A stretch of DNA of 52,676 bases from Gammaproteobacteria bacterium. GTDB lineage: Bacteria; Pseudomonadota; Gammaproteobacteria; Eutrophobiales; Eutrophobiaceae. A program made the translations under genes and the position numbers. Shown here one piece after another: positions 16,676-24,669 of this stretch. The stretch covers positions 1-52,676 of the forward strand of contig QKIY01000007.1 in the NCBI GenBank assembly GCA_003250975.1. The letters are read 5' to 3'. The notes beneath the pieces were generated by a model. It made no database searches. It was not told the origin of the DNA and was given only the letters and a program-made list of their open reading frames with translations. Within the stretch, counting starts at the first letter, position 1. Every line of letters begins with the position of its first letter.

Positions 16676-16930
16676 TTATTGGGGACCGAGTTTCTGTTTC
16701 AACCGTTCTCTGGCCTCGTCACCCAGAGACTGGTCCTGATTTCGCGGCAGGTTATCGTCCGCCCTGGCCGATGCACTGTGCATGAAATCTAGTTGTTTCC
16801 TGTAACTGGTGCAGGGCGGACAAAACCTAAGGTGTATCCTGAGGGCGATTCGCTCCGGGAGGCTCAGCGGCCTGTCCAGTGACTCGGACAATCGCCGGGA
16901 GATTACTTTGCACTTGAATACGTTGAGCAT
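16676..16930 (-). CDS. Zinc-finger (zf-HC2) anti-sigma factor-like protein
   Basis: An 84-residue protein with the ZAS pattern of zinc anti-sigma factors: an N-terminal cysteine (FKCKVISRRLSESLDRPLSLPERIALRIHLRFCPPC) and the H-x3-C-x2-C set HLRFCPPC. No membrane helix follows, so it would act in the cytoplasm, as redox-sensing ZAS proteins do. It starts one base after the stop of the ECF sigma gene (TGA-T-ATG), the usual arrangement of a sigma factor and its inhibitor, and should bind that sigma factor. Confidence 0.82.
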   Translation of the reverse strand: MLNVFKCKVISRRLSESLDRPLSLPERIALRIHLRFCPPCTSYRKQLDFMHSASARADDNLPRNQDQSLGDEARERLKQKLGPQ

Positions 16931-16931
16931 A

Positions 16932-17540
16932 TCAATTCGAAAACCATTTGATTTCCAGACATTGCCGCAATTGCAGGCGGGCTCTGGAGAGCATGGCCCA
17001 CAGATTATTCCGGCTGCTGATATTCAATGTCCTGATCAGTTCCTCTGTCTCCACGCCGTCAAACTCACGTAATATATAAGGGATACGCAGTTTATCTGGC
17101 AACCTGTCAATGCAATCGCTCATGGCATGCCAGAATTCATCCTGTTCCAGGGACCGTTCCGGGTCTGCCCAATCACCCGGCCATCGCAACCAGTTGCCTG
17201 ACTGATCAAACCAGTCTTGCTGGCTATCAGATAGTGGTGGTACTTCAGGCAGGGGTAGTTCCCGCGCAGCTTGCCGGAAGTGATCAAGTACCTTGTGTTT
17301 CAATATTCCTGTCAACCAGGTTCGCTCCGTCGATTCACCACGGAATGTGTCCTTTGCCTTAATCGCCGTAAGCAGTGTTTCCTGCACCAGGTCCTCTGCC
17401 GTACTGGCCTCCCGTACCCGTCGGAGGGCGTAGGCATACAGTGCGTCGCCGTGTTCGTCCAGCCACTTTTCCGGATCCAACCAGTTAATCTCCCCGCCTG
17501 TTGACGGCCCCAGTCTAGTTTCGGGCAGTGGGGATGACAA
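16932..17540 (-). CDS. ECF sigma-70 family RNA polymerase sigma factor
   Basis: Region 2 is seen as DALYAYALRRVREASTAEDLVQETLLTAIKAKDTFRGESTERTWLTGILKHKVLDHFR, and region 4 as MSDCIDRLPDKLRIPYILREFDGVETEELIRTLNISSRNNLWAMLSRARLQLRQCLE. The linker WFDQSGNWLRWPGDW and the end WF resemble the TIGR02943-type sigma group. An upstream TTG at 17630 would extend the frame, but it lies inside a terminator stem. I chose the TTG at 17540, which has AGAGG seven bases upstream, giving 202 residues. The sigma factor is followed by its probable ZAS anti-sigma partner. Its regulon is unknown. Confidence 0.85.
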   Translation of the reverse strand: MSSPLPETRLGPSTGGEINWLDPEKWLDEHGDALYAYALRRVREASTAEDLVQETLLTAIKAKDTFRGESTERTWLTGILKHKVLDHFRQAARELPLPEVPPLSDSQQDWFDQSGNWLRWPGDWADPERSLEQDEFWHAMSDCIDRLPDKLRIPYILREFDGVETEELIRTLNISSRNNLWAMLSRARLQLRQCLEIKWFSN

Positions 17541-17580
17541 GGATATACCTCTAAGATATGTCGTAGCGGTGGAAGGAAAC

Positions 17581-17595
17581 TTACAATCATTGTAA
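17581..17595. promoter_or_regulatory. 15-bp palindrome upstream of the sigma gene
   Basis: TTACAAT-C-ATTGTAA is a perfect palindrome centred 48 bases before the chosen sigma start. It overlaps the T tract of the terminator of the upstream hydroxylase gene. Such a symmetric site is typical of a dimeric repressor operator; the protein that binds it is unknown. Confidence 0.45.
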
Positions 17596-17636
17596 AAAAA
17601 ATCCGCTTTTGACCAGGAGGAACCGGTCAAAAGCGG
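17593..17636 (-). terminator. Rho-independent terminator of the hydroxylase gene
   Basis: Read on the minus strand, a perfect 12-bp stem (CCGCTTTTGACC / GGTCAAAAGCGG, ten-base loop) is followed by ATTTTTTTTAC. It begins about 20 bases after the stop of the sterol-desaturase-like gene at 17657 and separates it from the sigma operon. Confidence 0.88.
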
Positions 17637-17656
17637 TTAAGGCCATTGCAGCTGTA

Positions 17657-18439
17657 TCAGACGGCCCTTGGCAATGTAAGAGGCGCGGTAGGGCGTTCAT
17701 CCTCCGGTCCGGGCCTTGAGACTTCCTTGCCGATCAGCATGTCGATGATGCGTGCGGATGCCCCCTTGTAAAAACCGCATTCGATGTTGTTCAGGGTTTG
17801 CGGATTGATATAGGTCCCGAACAGCATGTCGATGAACGGCAGGTCGGCGTAATTGTACTGGTGGATCTGTGCGCCATGATGAATGTTATGACTTTCAGGG
17901 CGCTGGATGATGTAGCCCAGCCAGTGCGGGGTGGTAATGTTCGCATGCTGGAACATGGCGTTGAACGTTAGGAACAGCGTACCGACCACGGCCGACTCGA
18001 TCGAGAGCCCCAGCAAGGGAAAGAACACCAGGCTGCTGATGCTGGTGAACATGGCCGCATCAAACGGGTGCAGGTAATAAGCCCCGAAGGCGTCCAGACT
18101 TTCGGCGCTGTGGTGCATCTGGTGGCCGGCGCGCCAGAGCCAGTTCCAGCTGTGCGCGGCGCGGTGATAAGCATAGTGCAGGAATTCATATACCAGTACA
18201 CCGATTATGGCGCCACTGAAGATCCCCAGGCCACGCAGATCAAAGAGATGGTAATCGCCGAACAAGTTTCCCCACAAAAGGGCGACTTCACCGGTAAAGA
18301 AAAAGATTGCCGCGGTGACCAGCGCACCACGCAACCGCCAGTGGCGGGTCTTGTTGTAGCGGCGTTTCTGAACGATAAAATCCAGTAAGAGAAATCCCGG
18401 TATCAGGGCAAGTGTCAGTGTTTCGAGTAACTCAGTCAT
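17657..18439 (-). CDS. Sterol desaturase / fatty acid hydroxylase family protein
   Basis: A 260-residue membrane di-iron protein. The histidine clusters of the superfamily are present: HYAYHRAAH (about residues 88-96), HQMHH (106-110), QHAN (about 164) and HNIHH (184-188). Hydrophobic helices at about 7-22, 38-58, 70-86 and 120-155 place it in the inner membrane with the iron site facing the cytoplasm. The family hydroxylates or desaturates lipids such as sterols, carotenoids and fatty acids; the substrate here cannot be told. It is divergent from a TetR gene and one matching operator lies 26 bases before its ATG, so it is very likely the regulator's target. Confidence 0.88.
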   Translation of the reverse strand: MTELLETLTLALIPGFLLLDFIVQKRRYNKTRHWRLRGALVTAAIFFFTGEVALLWGNLFGDYHLFDLRGLGIFSGAIIGVLVYEFLHYAYHRAAHSWNWLWRAGHQMHHSAESLDAFGAYYLHPFDAAMFTSISSLVFFPLLGLSIESAVVGTLFLTFNAMFQHANITTPHWLGYIIQRPESHNIHHGAQIHQYNYADLPFIDMLFGTYINPQTLNNIECGFYKGASARIIDMLIGKEVSRPGPEDERPTAPLTLPRAV

Positions 18440-18464
18440 TGTATTGGCCTCCCATTAATAAAAC

Positions 18465-18478
18465 ATACTAAATGGTAT
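18465..18478. promoter_or_regulatory. TetR operator copy 1 (hydroxylase side)
   Basis: Core ATACTAAATGGTAT inside perfect 9-bp arms AAAACATAC / GTATGTTTT (18460-18483). A TATAAA hexamer on the minus strand (18486-18481), the likely -10 of the hydroxylase gene, overlaps the right arm, so binding here should block transcription. Confidence 0.65.
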
Positions 18479-18514
18479 GTTTTATACATTGTAGACCATT
18501 TTTTTAAAAAAACA

Positions 18515-18528
18515 ATACTAATTAGTAT
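18515..18528. promoter_or_regulatory. TetR operator copy 2 (central)
   Basis: ATACTAATTAGTAT is a perfect 14-bp palindrome, again followed by GTATGTTT in the same phase as copy 1, exactly 50 bases away. It abuts TTGATA (18534-18539), which with TATACT (18555-18560) may be the tetR promoter, although the spacer is short (15). Confidence 0.65.
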
Positions 18529-18615
18529 GTTTTTTGATAATGTGTAAATATATATATACTACAATAAGATATATGTGTTAATCAGGAATAATTTAGAACA
18601 GACAGGAGTTTACAC

Positions 18616-18629
18616 GTACCAATAAGTAT
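18616..18629. promoter_or_regulatory. TetR operator copy 3 (before the tetR start)
   Basis: GTACCAATAAGTAT matches copy 2 at 11 of 14 positions and is followed by the same GTATGTTT extension (18626-18633). It ends about ten bases before the tetR ATG, where it could hinder elongation or translation of the regulator's own message. Confidence 0.5.
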
Positions 18630-18643
18630 GTTTATATAGCGGT

Positions 18644-19267
18644 ATGGGCAAGAAAGGCGAAACAACCCGGACACGAATACTGGATACCGCCCAGGCCATG
18701 ATCCTGGATCTGGGGTATTCAGGGATGTCCATCGACAAACTGATCTCCCATCTCGGGATGACCAAGGGGGCCTTTTTCCATCATTTTAAAAACAAGGACG
18801 AACTGGCAACGGCGTTGATTGAGCGTTTCTCACAGCAAGGGGTGGACCTGTTTAATGAAAGCCTCGCGCGCGCCAGGAAATTCAGCGACGATCCCCTGCA
18901 ACAGTTGATGATCCTGATCGGGCAATATGAAGAGATCTTTGAGGGTCTGACAGAACCCTACCCGGGATGCCTGCTCGCCTCCTATGTCTATGAGTTACAG
19001 CAGTTCAGGGAAGATACACTTGAGATTATTAACCGGGAATTCCTACTTTCCCGCAGGGAACTCGGCAAACTCATCGGGGAGATTATGAAAAAATACCCGC
19101 CCCGGTTAGAAGTGGATATCGAATCACTGGCGGACGGTTTTATGTCGCTCTTCGAAGGGGCTTTCGTGTTATCCAAGTCCCTTAAGGAGGCGGATATCAC
19201 CATTAACCAGCTGCGGCATTACAAAAATTATCTACGACTCCTTTTTGATCCTAGCCTTGCTGCCTGA
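18644..19267 (+). CDS. TetR/AcrR family transcriptional regulator
   Basis: A 207-residue regulator. The N-terminal helix-turn-helix is typical: TRTRILDTAQAMILDLGYSGMSIDKLISHLGMTKGAFFHHFKNKDELATALIE. The C-terminal domain (residues 65-207) would bind a small, probably hydrophobic ligand; it includes EPYPGCLLASYVYELQ, a pattern also seen in NemR/AcuR-like members. The ATG has only a poor ribosome site. The gene faces away from the sterol-desaturase-like gene, and three near-identical palindromes lie between them, so it probably represses both that gene and itself. Confidence 0.93.
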   Translation: MGKKGETTRTRILDTAQAMILDLGYSGMSIDKLISHLGMTKGAFFHHFKNKDELATALIERFSQQGVDLFNESLARARKFSDDPLQQLMILIGQYEEIFEGLTEPYPGCLLASYVYELQQFREDTLEIINREFLLSRRELGKLIGEIMKKYPPRLEVDIESLADGFMSLFEGAFVLSKSLKEADITINQLRHYKNYLRLLFDPSLAA

Positions 19268-19270
19268 TCG

Positions 19271-20461
19271 CTACCGGGCTTCATCGTGGTCGATGTATTT
19301 TGCCAGGTAGGAATCAATCGAGTAAGTTTTACCACTATAGGTCTTCTTGTAGAGACCGAGCCAGACCTCATCACCTTCAACCGCGATGGCGCTGACATAA
19401 TAATCTCCGGGGATCCCTTTAATATCTCTTCGACTTTGCGTGGCCCTGTCGATCCGGATGAGCGGGGAGGAGGAAGAGGGCGAGGCCAGCCAGACAGCTC
19501 TTTTGCTAAGCGCAATGCGGTTGCCGCTGCCATAAGGCCGTGCGGACTGCCATTGACCTGTCTGAGGATCAAAGAGGCTCAGTTTTTCATGCTTGATGGA
19601 ATGGCTGACCCAGACCTGGTCTCCATCACCCACTACATCACGGCCAAAGCCACTGTTCAGACCGTCATCTTCCTCGTAGAGAATTTCCTCTCCGGTCTGC
19701 GGCTTGTAACGTAATACGCCGCAGGGAATGGCCTTGACGCTACTGGTGCCTTGTATGCCGACGCCGAAGTGAAAATGCACTGTACCCTGTTGTGCAATCC
19801 AGATTTCATTGTCGATGGCGCGCATGTAGGCCTCTGAACAAAGCCGGCTCTGGATAGGGATATCTTCGGATACCCATTGGTCGTTGATTAGTGAGAACTT
19901 GTTAAGCGTCCTGTCCAGCGGCCGTTGCCACAATACGCCATTCAGCCAGGTTTGTGAGATGACGTTATGGCCGAGTATCTGCCAGGTTTTTGAATGGACA
20001 TCGAACAGATAATTACCGGCATAGGTCCCGCCGGTACTGTCCCGGGCAACCAGGACGTCCGTGGCCAGGAGGCCATTTTCCAGGGATAGTTCCCGCACCC
20101 ACTCGAAAGGCGCATGGCTGAATTGCCGGTACTGGATGGCGTACGCGCCCTCGGAATAGGCCAGCAGGCCCTTGCCTGAGCCGATCCAGATCCGCTCATT
20201 ATCGACGACGATATCGTGGATATAGGCCTCCCGCAGCTCGGGGGAGAATGAATAGAGCAAGATTTCACCGCTTTCCCGGGTCCGGGGTAGTGCCAGGGAA
20301 TTTTGTAATGGCGCAGGCACCAGTAAGGGTGCGCTGGTGGCATCGCTGGCCTGGCGTGCGGAGTAGAAGTGATAGGCCATCCAGAGACCAAAAGCTGGGA
20401 TGATGGACGCGACAACGGCCACGGCCAGCCATTGGCCGATGGACAATTGCTTTTTCCCCAT
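19271..20461 (-). CDS. Membrane-anchored protein with propeller-like repeats, unknown function
   Basis: A 396-residue protein with an N-terminal membrane helix (about residues 12-31) and a large extracytoplasmic part. That part shows repeated short strands around tryptophan, such as NERIWIGSGKGLLAYSE, NEIWIAQQGTVHFHF, DQVWVSHSIKHEKLSLFDPQTGQW and DEVWLGLYKKTYSGKTY. This spacing resembles the beta-propeller blades of two-component-regulator-type sensors, but no signalling domain is attached. No enzyme motif is visible. A strong ribosome site (AAGGAGGAGAACA) precedes the ATG. It is convergent with tetR, three bases apart, and divergent from the Mug-type gene. Confidence 0.7.
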   Translation of the reverse strand: MGKKQLSIGQWLAVAVVASIIPAFGLWMAYHFYSARQASDATSAPLLVPAPLQNSLALPRTRESGEILLYSFSPELREAYIHDIVVDNERIWIGSGKGLLAYSEGAYAIQYRQFSHAPFEWVRELSLENGLLATDVLVARDSTGGTYAGNYLFDVHSKTWQILGHNVISQTWLNGVLWQRPLDRTLNKFSLINDQWVSEDIPIQSRLCSEAYMRAIDNEIWIAQQGTVHFHFGVGIQGTSSVKAIPCGVLRYKPQTGEEILYEEDDGLNSGFGRDVVGDGDQVWVSHSIKHEKLSLFDPQTGQWQSARPYGSGNRIALSKRAVWLASPSSSSPLIRIDRATQSRRDIKGIPGDYYVSAIAVEGDEVWLGLYKKTYSGKTYSIDSYLAKYIDHDEAR

Positions 20462-20585
20462 TGTTCTCCTCCTTTTTTATTTCTGACTCTCACCGGTGAT
20501 GATGGTTCATGCCCGGGTATCTGTAAGCTACCAACAAACTAACGGGAATTTTGATTCTATCTGACTTAAGATAGGTAGCCAGATT

Positions 20586-21140
20586 ATGAAGACACTCCCC
20601 GATTATCTCCGTGATAATTTATCGATAATTTCCATCGGCCTTAATCCTTCACCGGTATCCGTTAAGGCAGGGTACTATTTTGCTAATCCAAGGAACCGTT
20701 TCTGGAAGGCCCTGAACGGTTCACGGCTTGTCAATGCGCCACTCGAGCCGGGTGAGGCGGCCATGCAAACGTTGTTCAAACAGTACAATATCGGGTTCAC
20801 CGACCTGGTCAAAAGGCCCACCCGCATGGGAAACGAATTGCGCGCATCCGATTACCGGGACGGGGCTGCCTTGCTCAGGGAGAAAATTATGCAGTATCAA
20901 CCCGTGATCGCCTGGTTTCACGGCAAGGGGACCTGGCAGCAGTACCTGAAGTATGCCGAGGGTATCAAAAGGAAGGTTAACATCGGTGCACAGAAAGACC
21001 TGATTGGCAGGTCGCGCGTCTTCGTGACACCCAACCCCAGCCCTGCCAATGCCGGCTATACTCTGGATGACCTCATCCGTTCCTATAACGAGATGGTTAG
21101 TTTCAGAGTCCGGGAGGCGTTCGGTCTCGGGCCGGTCTAG
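20586..21140 (+). CDS. mug: Mismatch-specific uracil/thymine DNA glycosylase (Mug/TDG family)
   Basis: A 184-residue protein of the uracil-DNA glycosylase superfamily, Mug/TDG branch. Motif A is GLNPSP (residues about 18-23) with the catalytic asparagine in the GINPG-like position, and motif B is TPNPSPAN (about 148-155), against NPSGLS in E. coli Mug. Other family blocks are YYFANPRNRFWKAL and NIGFTDLVKRPT. The enzyme removes uracil, ethenocytosine or thymine from mismatches with guanine, starting base-excision repair. It heads a same-strand run with a Mut7-C RNase and others. Confidence 0.88.
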   Translation: MKTLPDYLRDNLSIISIGLNPSPVSVKAGYYFANPRNRFWKALNGSRLVNAPLEPGEAAMQTLFKQYNIGFTDLVKRPTRMGNELRASDYRDGAALLREKIMQYQPVIAWFHGKGTWQQYLKYAEGIKRKVNIGAQKDLIGRSRVFVTPNPSPANAGYTLDDLIRSYNEMVSFRVREAFGLGPV

Positions 21141-21209
21141 TTTAACCGGAGAGAGGTTTCTCCTGGATCGTGAACAACCTGCCTTCATGATATCGTCCAG
21201 GAACAGCAC

Positions 21210-21962
21210 ATGATGTCATCTGTCAGCTTCCGGTTTTATGAAGAGTTGAATGATTTTCTGCCTCCCAGGCGAAGAAAACGGGATTTTACCATTCCCTTCC
21301 GGCCCTCAAATTCGATCAAGGACATGATCGAATCGGTGGGGGTCCCCCATACCGAGGTGGACCTGATCCTGGTGAATGGTGAATCAGTGGATTTTTCATA
21401 TATTGTCTGTCCCGGTGATCGCATCAGCGTTTACCCTGTGTTTGAGGCGTTCGATATTTCCGGCCTGAATCATCTCCGGCCGGAACCCCTGCGCAGGACG
21501 CGCTTCGTACTCGACACCCATCTTGGTAAGCTGGCCCGCTACCTACGTCTGCTGGGTTTTGATACTTTGTACAATAATGATTACACCGATGCGGAACTGG
21601 CGGAGATAGCAGCGAAGGGAGACAAGCGGATCCTGCTCACCCGCGATCACGGCTTACTGAAGCGCAAAATGGTAAGCCACGGTTATTTTGTGCGGGAAGA
21701 CAAACCAGAAAAGCAGGTAAAGGAGGTATTGTCCCGCTTTGATTTGCGTAACGCTGTCAGACCGTTCAGGCGCTGCACCCAGTGTAACGGTCTGATTAGA
21801 CCGGCAGATAAACAACAGGTGCTGGAACATGTGCCGGAGCGGGTGGCAGAGAAGCTTGATGTCTTTACCCGCTGTGATACTTGTTCCCGTGTGTACTGGA
21901 AGGGCAGCCATTATGATCATATGGTGAAGATAATTGATGGCCTGCTGCGTGATATAGAATGA
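21210..21962 (+). CDS. Ubiquitin-like (ThiS/MoaD-type) plus Mut7-C RNase domain protein
   Basis: A 250-residue two-domain protein. Residues 1-90 are a beta-grasp, ThiS/MoaD-like segment without a terminal di-glycine. Residues 95-245 form a Mut7-C PIN-like RNase: VLDTHLGKLARYLRLLGFDTLY with the acidic start, ILLTRDHGLLKRK with the second acidic pair, then a zinc ribbon CTQCNGLI...CDTCSRVYWKGSHYDHM. This fused architecture is common in bacteria and is predicted to cleave RNA; the biological target is unknown. Tandem ATGs occur at 21210 and 21213, with AGGAA upstream. Confidence 0.88.
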   Translation: MMSSVSFRFYEELNDFLPPRRRKRDFTIPFRPSNSIKDMIESVGVPHTEVDLILVNGESVDFSYIVCPGDRISVYPVFEAFDISGLNHLRPEPLRRTRFVLDTHLGKLARYLRLLGFDTLYNNDYTDAELAEIAAKGDKRILLTRDHGLLKRKMVSHGYFVREDKPEKQVKEVLSRFDLRNAVRPFRRCTQCNGLIRPADKQQVLEHVPERVAEKLDVFTRCDTCSRVYWKGSHYDHMVKIIDGLLRDIE

Positions 21963-21974
21963 AAACCTGATACC

Positions 21975-22175
21975 ATGGGTAAAACGCTAGTCATCATAGG
22001 CCTGATACTTGTAGCGGTGGGCATCATCGTGCAGTTCCTGCCGCAGGGCAGCCTTCCGCGTCTACCCGGTGATATCTATATCAAGAAGGAAAATTTCAGC
22101 TTTTACTTTCCCCTGGGATGGTGCGTATTGATCAGCATCGTGGCTAGCCTAATCTTCTGGTTGGTCGGCAAGTAA
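21975..22175 (+). CDS. DUF2905 family small membrane protein
   Basis: A 66-residue protein with two hydrophobic helices (about residues 4-22 and 46-64) joined by the conserved loop LPRLPGDIYIKKENFSFYFPLGW, the DUF2905 signature. The function is unknown. It starts 12 bases after the Mut7-C gene on the same strand and is probably co-transcribed with it. Confidence 0.9.
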   Translation: MGKTLVIIGLILVAVGIIVQFLPQGSLPRLPGDIYIKKENFSFYFPLGWCVLISIVASLIFWLVGK

Positions 22176-22237
22176 ATACCGTCAGGCAGCTAATATAAAA
22201 TTCACTTTAGACAATAATATACACAGGAGAAATCAAT

Positions 22238-22591
22238 ATGCATTACGTCATATCAGCAACTTGGGGGCCAACGGACACGACCCGGGCCTCACTACCGTTT
22301 ATCTTTGCGACGTCGGCCCTGCAGGCCGGAGATACGGTGATGATCATGCTGTTTCATGATGCAGTGACGATCGCCGTGGAAGGTTCGCACCAGAAGATGG
22401 TACCGTTTGGCCCGCCACCGCGATTTGAAGAGGTCTTCGCCAGTAACAATGCGGAGGTCCTGGTCTGCAAACCCTGCGCCGAGGCGCGTGGTATTACGGA
22501 AAACATGCTGTTGAAAAACTGCCGTGTCGGTGGCATGAATGATTTTTACCAACACGCCTCGCGCGACGACAGCAAGGTTGTATCATTTTAG
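22238..22591 (+). CDS. DsrE family protein
   Basis: A 117-residue DsrE/DsrF-fold protein: MHYVISATWGPTDTTRASLPFIFATSALQAGDTVMIMLFHDAV is the family's first half, and VLVCKPCAEARGI carries two cysteines in the usual place of the sulfur-accepting cysteine. Members of this fold carry persulfide sulfur in tRNA thiolation or sulfur oxidation, but single DsrE proteins outside those operons are of unknown function. No sulfur-oxidation genes are near. AGGAGAAATCAAT before the ATG is a strong ribosome site. Confidence 0.85.
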   Translation: MHYVISATWGPTDTTRASLPFIFATSALQAGDTVMIMLFHDAVTIAVEGSHQKMVPFGPPPRFEEVFASNNAEVLVCKPCAEARGITENMLLKNCRVGGMNDFYQHASRDDSKVVSF

Positions 22592-22620
22592 ACAGCAGGC
22601 ATAGCTTTAATTACTTATTA

Positions 22621-23088
22621 ATGTTTAACGCAATAAAAAATTTTTTTGATGAACACCTGTCAGCGGAAAGCGTACAGGAGACCGGGCATGATCTGAAGTT
22701 GGCGACTGCGGCGCTGCTGATCGAGATGATGCAACAGGATCACAAGGTGCTTCCGGAGGAACGCGAGGCAGTGAAGGCTTCATTGAAACAAAAATTTGAC
22801 CTGGATGATGAAGAAACTGATCAGTTGTTTGAATTGGCTGCGGAAGAAGCCGGGGAGGCAACGGATTTTCATCAGTTTACCAATCTGATTGCCCGTCACT
22901 ATTCAGCAGAGCAAAAGATCAAGGTGGTGGAATACCTCTGGACAGTGGCCTATGCAGACGGCCATTGTGACCCGCAAGAAGAACACCTGGTCCGGCGCCT
23001 GTCTGATCTGATCTATGTGCCGCACCGGGAGATGATCAGGGCTCGACATAAGGTTGAAAAACAGATGCAGTCCTCCGATGGATGTTAA
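22621..23088 (+). CDS. TerB family (tellurite resistance-like) protein
   Basis: A 155-residue all-helical protein of the TerB type. Two acidic helical halves are visible: AALLIEMMQQDHKVLPEEREAVKASL and VEYLWTVAYADGHCDPQEEHLVRRLSDLI, each with the conserved D/H-x-EE motif that binds metal in this family. Known TerB proteins sit in tellurite and stress modules, but isolated members like this one are widespread and uncharacterised. The RNase D gene starts ten bases before this gene's stop. Confidence 0.85.
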   Translation: MFNAIKNFFDEHLSAESVQETGHDLKLATAALLIEMMQQDHKVLPEEREAVKASLKQKFDLDDEETDQLFELAAEEAGEATDFHQFTNLIARHYSAEQKIKVVEYLWTVAYADGHCDPQEEHLVRRLSDLIYVPHREMIRARHKVEKQMQSSDGC

Positions 23089-24001
23089 AAGCACAGTGAA
23101 GCGTGATTATATTTATGTGGATGACGCTGCATCACTGGTCTGTGTCTGTGAGCGGCTTAGATATTCGACCTGGTTGGCGATCGATACAGAGTTTGAACGC
23201 GTGAGCACCTATTATCCGGAACTGTGCCTGCTGCAGATCGCGAACGGTACAGAGGTGGTAATTATCGACCCACTGGCGATCGATGATCTGGAACCATTGT
23301 TTGCCCTGCTATATGACAACGCTATCACCAAGGTTTTTCACAGTGCCCGCCAGGACCTTGAATTATTCTTTCACCTCAAAGGGAAGGTCCCCCTGCCATT
23401 GTTTGATACTCAGCTGGCGGCGCCACTACTCGATTATGATGCCACCATGGGCTACGCCAATCTGGTCAAGGCGATGCTGGGAGTAGAACTGAGCAAGTCG
23501 CAGACACGTACCAACTGGAAACGGCGGCCCCTGAAGGAAAAGCAACTCCGTTATGCGGCGGACGATGTGATTTACCTGGGTCGGATCTACGAGATCATGT
23601 TTGAGAAATTGGCTGCAAGCGGGCAACTGGAATCACTGGGGCAGCAGCTTGCGGCCCTGGCCCGGCCCGAGGTCTATGTCCCGGACCCTGCGGACCAGTG
23701 GGTGAAGATCCGCGAGGCGAAGCGATTTTCGGGCACAAACCTGTCGGTGTTGCAACAGCTCACCAGTTGGCGGGAGGAAACGGCCCGCAGTGAAAACCTG
23801 CCGCGTAAATGGGTATTACCGGACAGGGCCATTATCGATATGGCGCGGTTGTTACCAACGGATGCAGATGCACTCGCGGAGGTAAAAAGTGTGACCACAG
23901 AGGCCCGGCAGAAATACGGGCCAGCACTCTTGTCACGGATCGTGGAGGCGCAGCGCATGCCGCCACGACCTGTGCCCGCGGCACGAATTACGCCGGTTTG
24001 A
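23078..24001 (+). CDS. rnd: Ribonuclease D
   Basis: A 307-residue 3'-5' exoribonuclease of the DEDD class. Exo I is AIDTEFERV, Exo II is VFHSARQDLELF, and Exo III is YAADDVIYLGRIYEIM with the catalytic Tyr/Asp pattern. One HRDC domain follows (SVLQQLTSWREETARSENLPRKWVLPDRAIIDMARLLP). E. coli RNase D has about 375 residues and a further C-terminal HRDC-like domain that is shortened here. It trims the 3' ends of tRNA and other stable RNA. I chose the ATG at 23078; an upstream TTG at 23054 would overlap the TerB gene more deeply. Confidence 0.93.
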   Translation: MDVKSTVKRDYIYVDDAASLVCVCERLRYSTWLAIDTEFERVSTYYPELCLLQIANGTEVVIIDPLAIDDLEPLFALLYDNAITKVFHSARQDLELFFHLKGKVPLPLFDTQLAAPLLDYDATMGYANLVKAMLGVELSKSQTRTNWKRRPLKEKQLRYAADDVIYLGRIYEIMFEKLAASGQLESLGQQLAALARPEVYVPDPADQWVKIREAKRFSGTNLSVLQQLTSWREETARSENLPRKWVLPDRAIIDMARLLPTDADALAEVKSVTTEARQKYGPALLSRIVEAQRMPPRPVPAARITPV

Positions 24002-24008
24002 GGCCGTG

Positions 24009-24665
24009 ATGCTGAAGTTGAGAGAGAAGCACTTTGATAACATGGCGGTAAAATTACGGCTCCTGATTTTCAGCACGGTAGTCTGGTCTGCAGCGTGGCT
24101 GACGGCCTGTGGCGATGAAACGCCACAGCTGGCGACCCTGCCTGCCGACGCCGTAATCCTGGCCTTCGGTGACAGCCTCACCTATGGCACGGGCGCACGG
24201 GAAGCCGAGAGTTATCCTGCCATACTGGAGGCGCTGAGTGGACGCGAAGTGATAAACGCCGGTATGCCGGGTGAATTGTCGGCAAGCGGATTGCGGCGTC
24301 TGCCTGCGCTGCTGGAGGAATACCAGCCGGACCTGTTAATCCTGTGTCACGGCGGTAATGACATCCTGCGTAAAAAGGACCTCAACGTGATGCAGGGTAA
24401 TCTCCGGCAGATGATTCGGCTGGCGCAGGCCGAGCGGGTGCCGGTAGTCTTGCTCGGTGTACCGAAGTTTGGCCTGTTATTATCGGCCGCGGAACAATAC
24501 CGTGCGATCGCCGATGGCACCGGCGTGGTCTACCTCGAGGATCTTGTACCTGGCATTCTCAGGGAAAGCGAGTTGAAATCCGACCCGGTGCATCCAAATC
24601 GCGCCGGTTACCGGCGCATGGCCGAGGCAATCTATGCCACATTGCGGGAGACAGGCGCGCTTTAG
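24009..24665 (+). CDS. GDSL/SGNH esterase lipoprotein (TesA-like)
   Basis: A 218-residue protein with the SGNH hydrolase blocks in order: AFGDSLTYGTG (Ser nucleophile), NAGMPGELS (Gly), CHGGNDILR (Asn) and DPVHPNRAGYRRMAEAI (Asp/His). Family members hydrolyse lysophospholipids, thioesters or arylesters in the periplasm. The N-terminus ends in a lipobox-like LTAC, predicting a lipid-anchored protein. I chose the ATG at 24009 because GAGG stands five bases upstream; an ATG at 24042 gives a more compact signal peptide (MAVKLRLLIF...) and is a real alternative. It overlaps the region just after the rnd stop. Confidence 0.88.
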   Translation: MLKLREKHFDNMAVKLRLLIFSTVVWSAAWLTACGDETPQLATLPADAVILAFGDSLTYGTGAREAESYPAILEALSGREVINAGMPGELSASGLRRLPALLEEYQPDLLILCHGGNDILRKKDLNVMQGNLRQMIRLAQAERVPVVLLGVPKFGLLLSAAEQYRAIADGTGVVYLEDLVPGILRESELKSDPVHPNRAGYRRMAEAIYATLRETGAL

Positions 24666-24669
24666 GCAA

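Noticed and set aside
17541-17630. Upstream TTG start of the ECF sigma gene
   Set aside because: It lies in the stem of the preceding gene's terminator, and the added 30 residues fit no sigma factor N-terminus.
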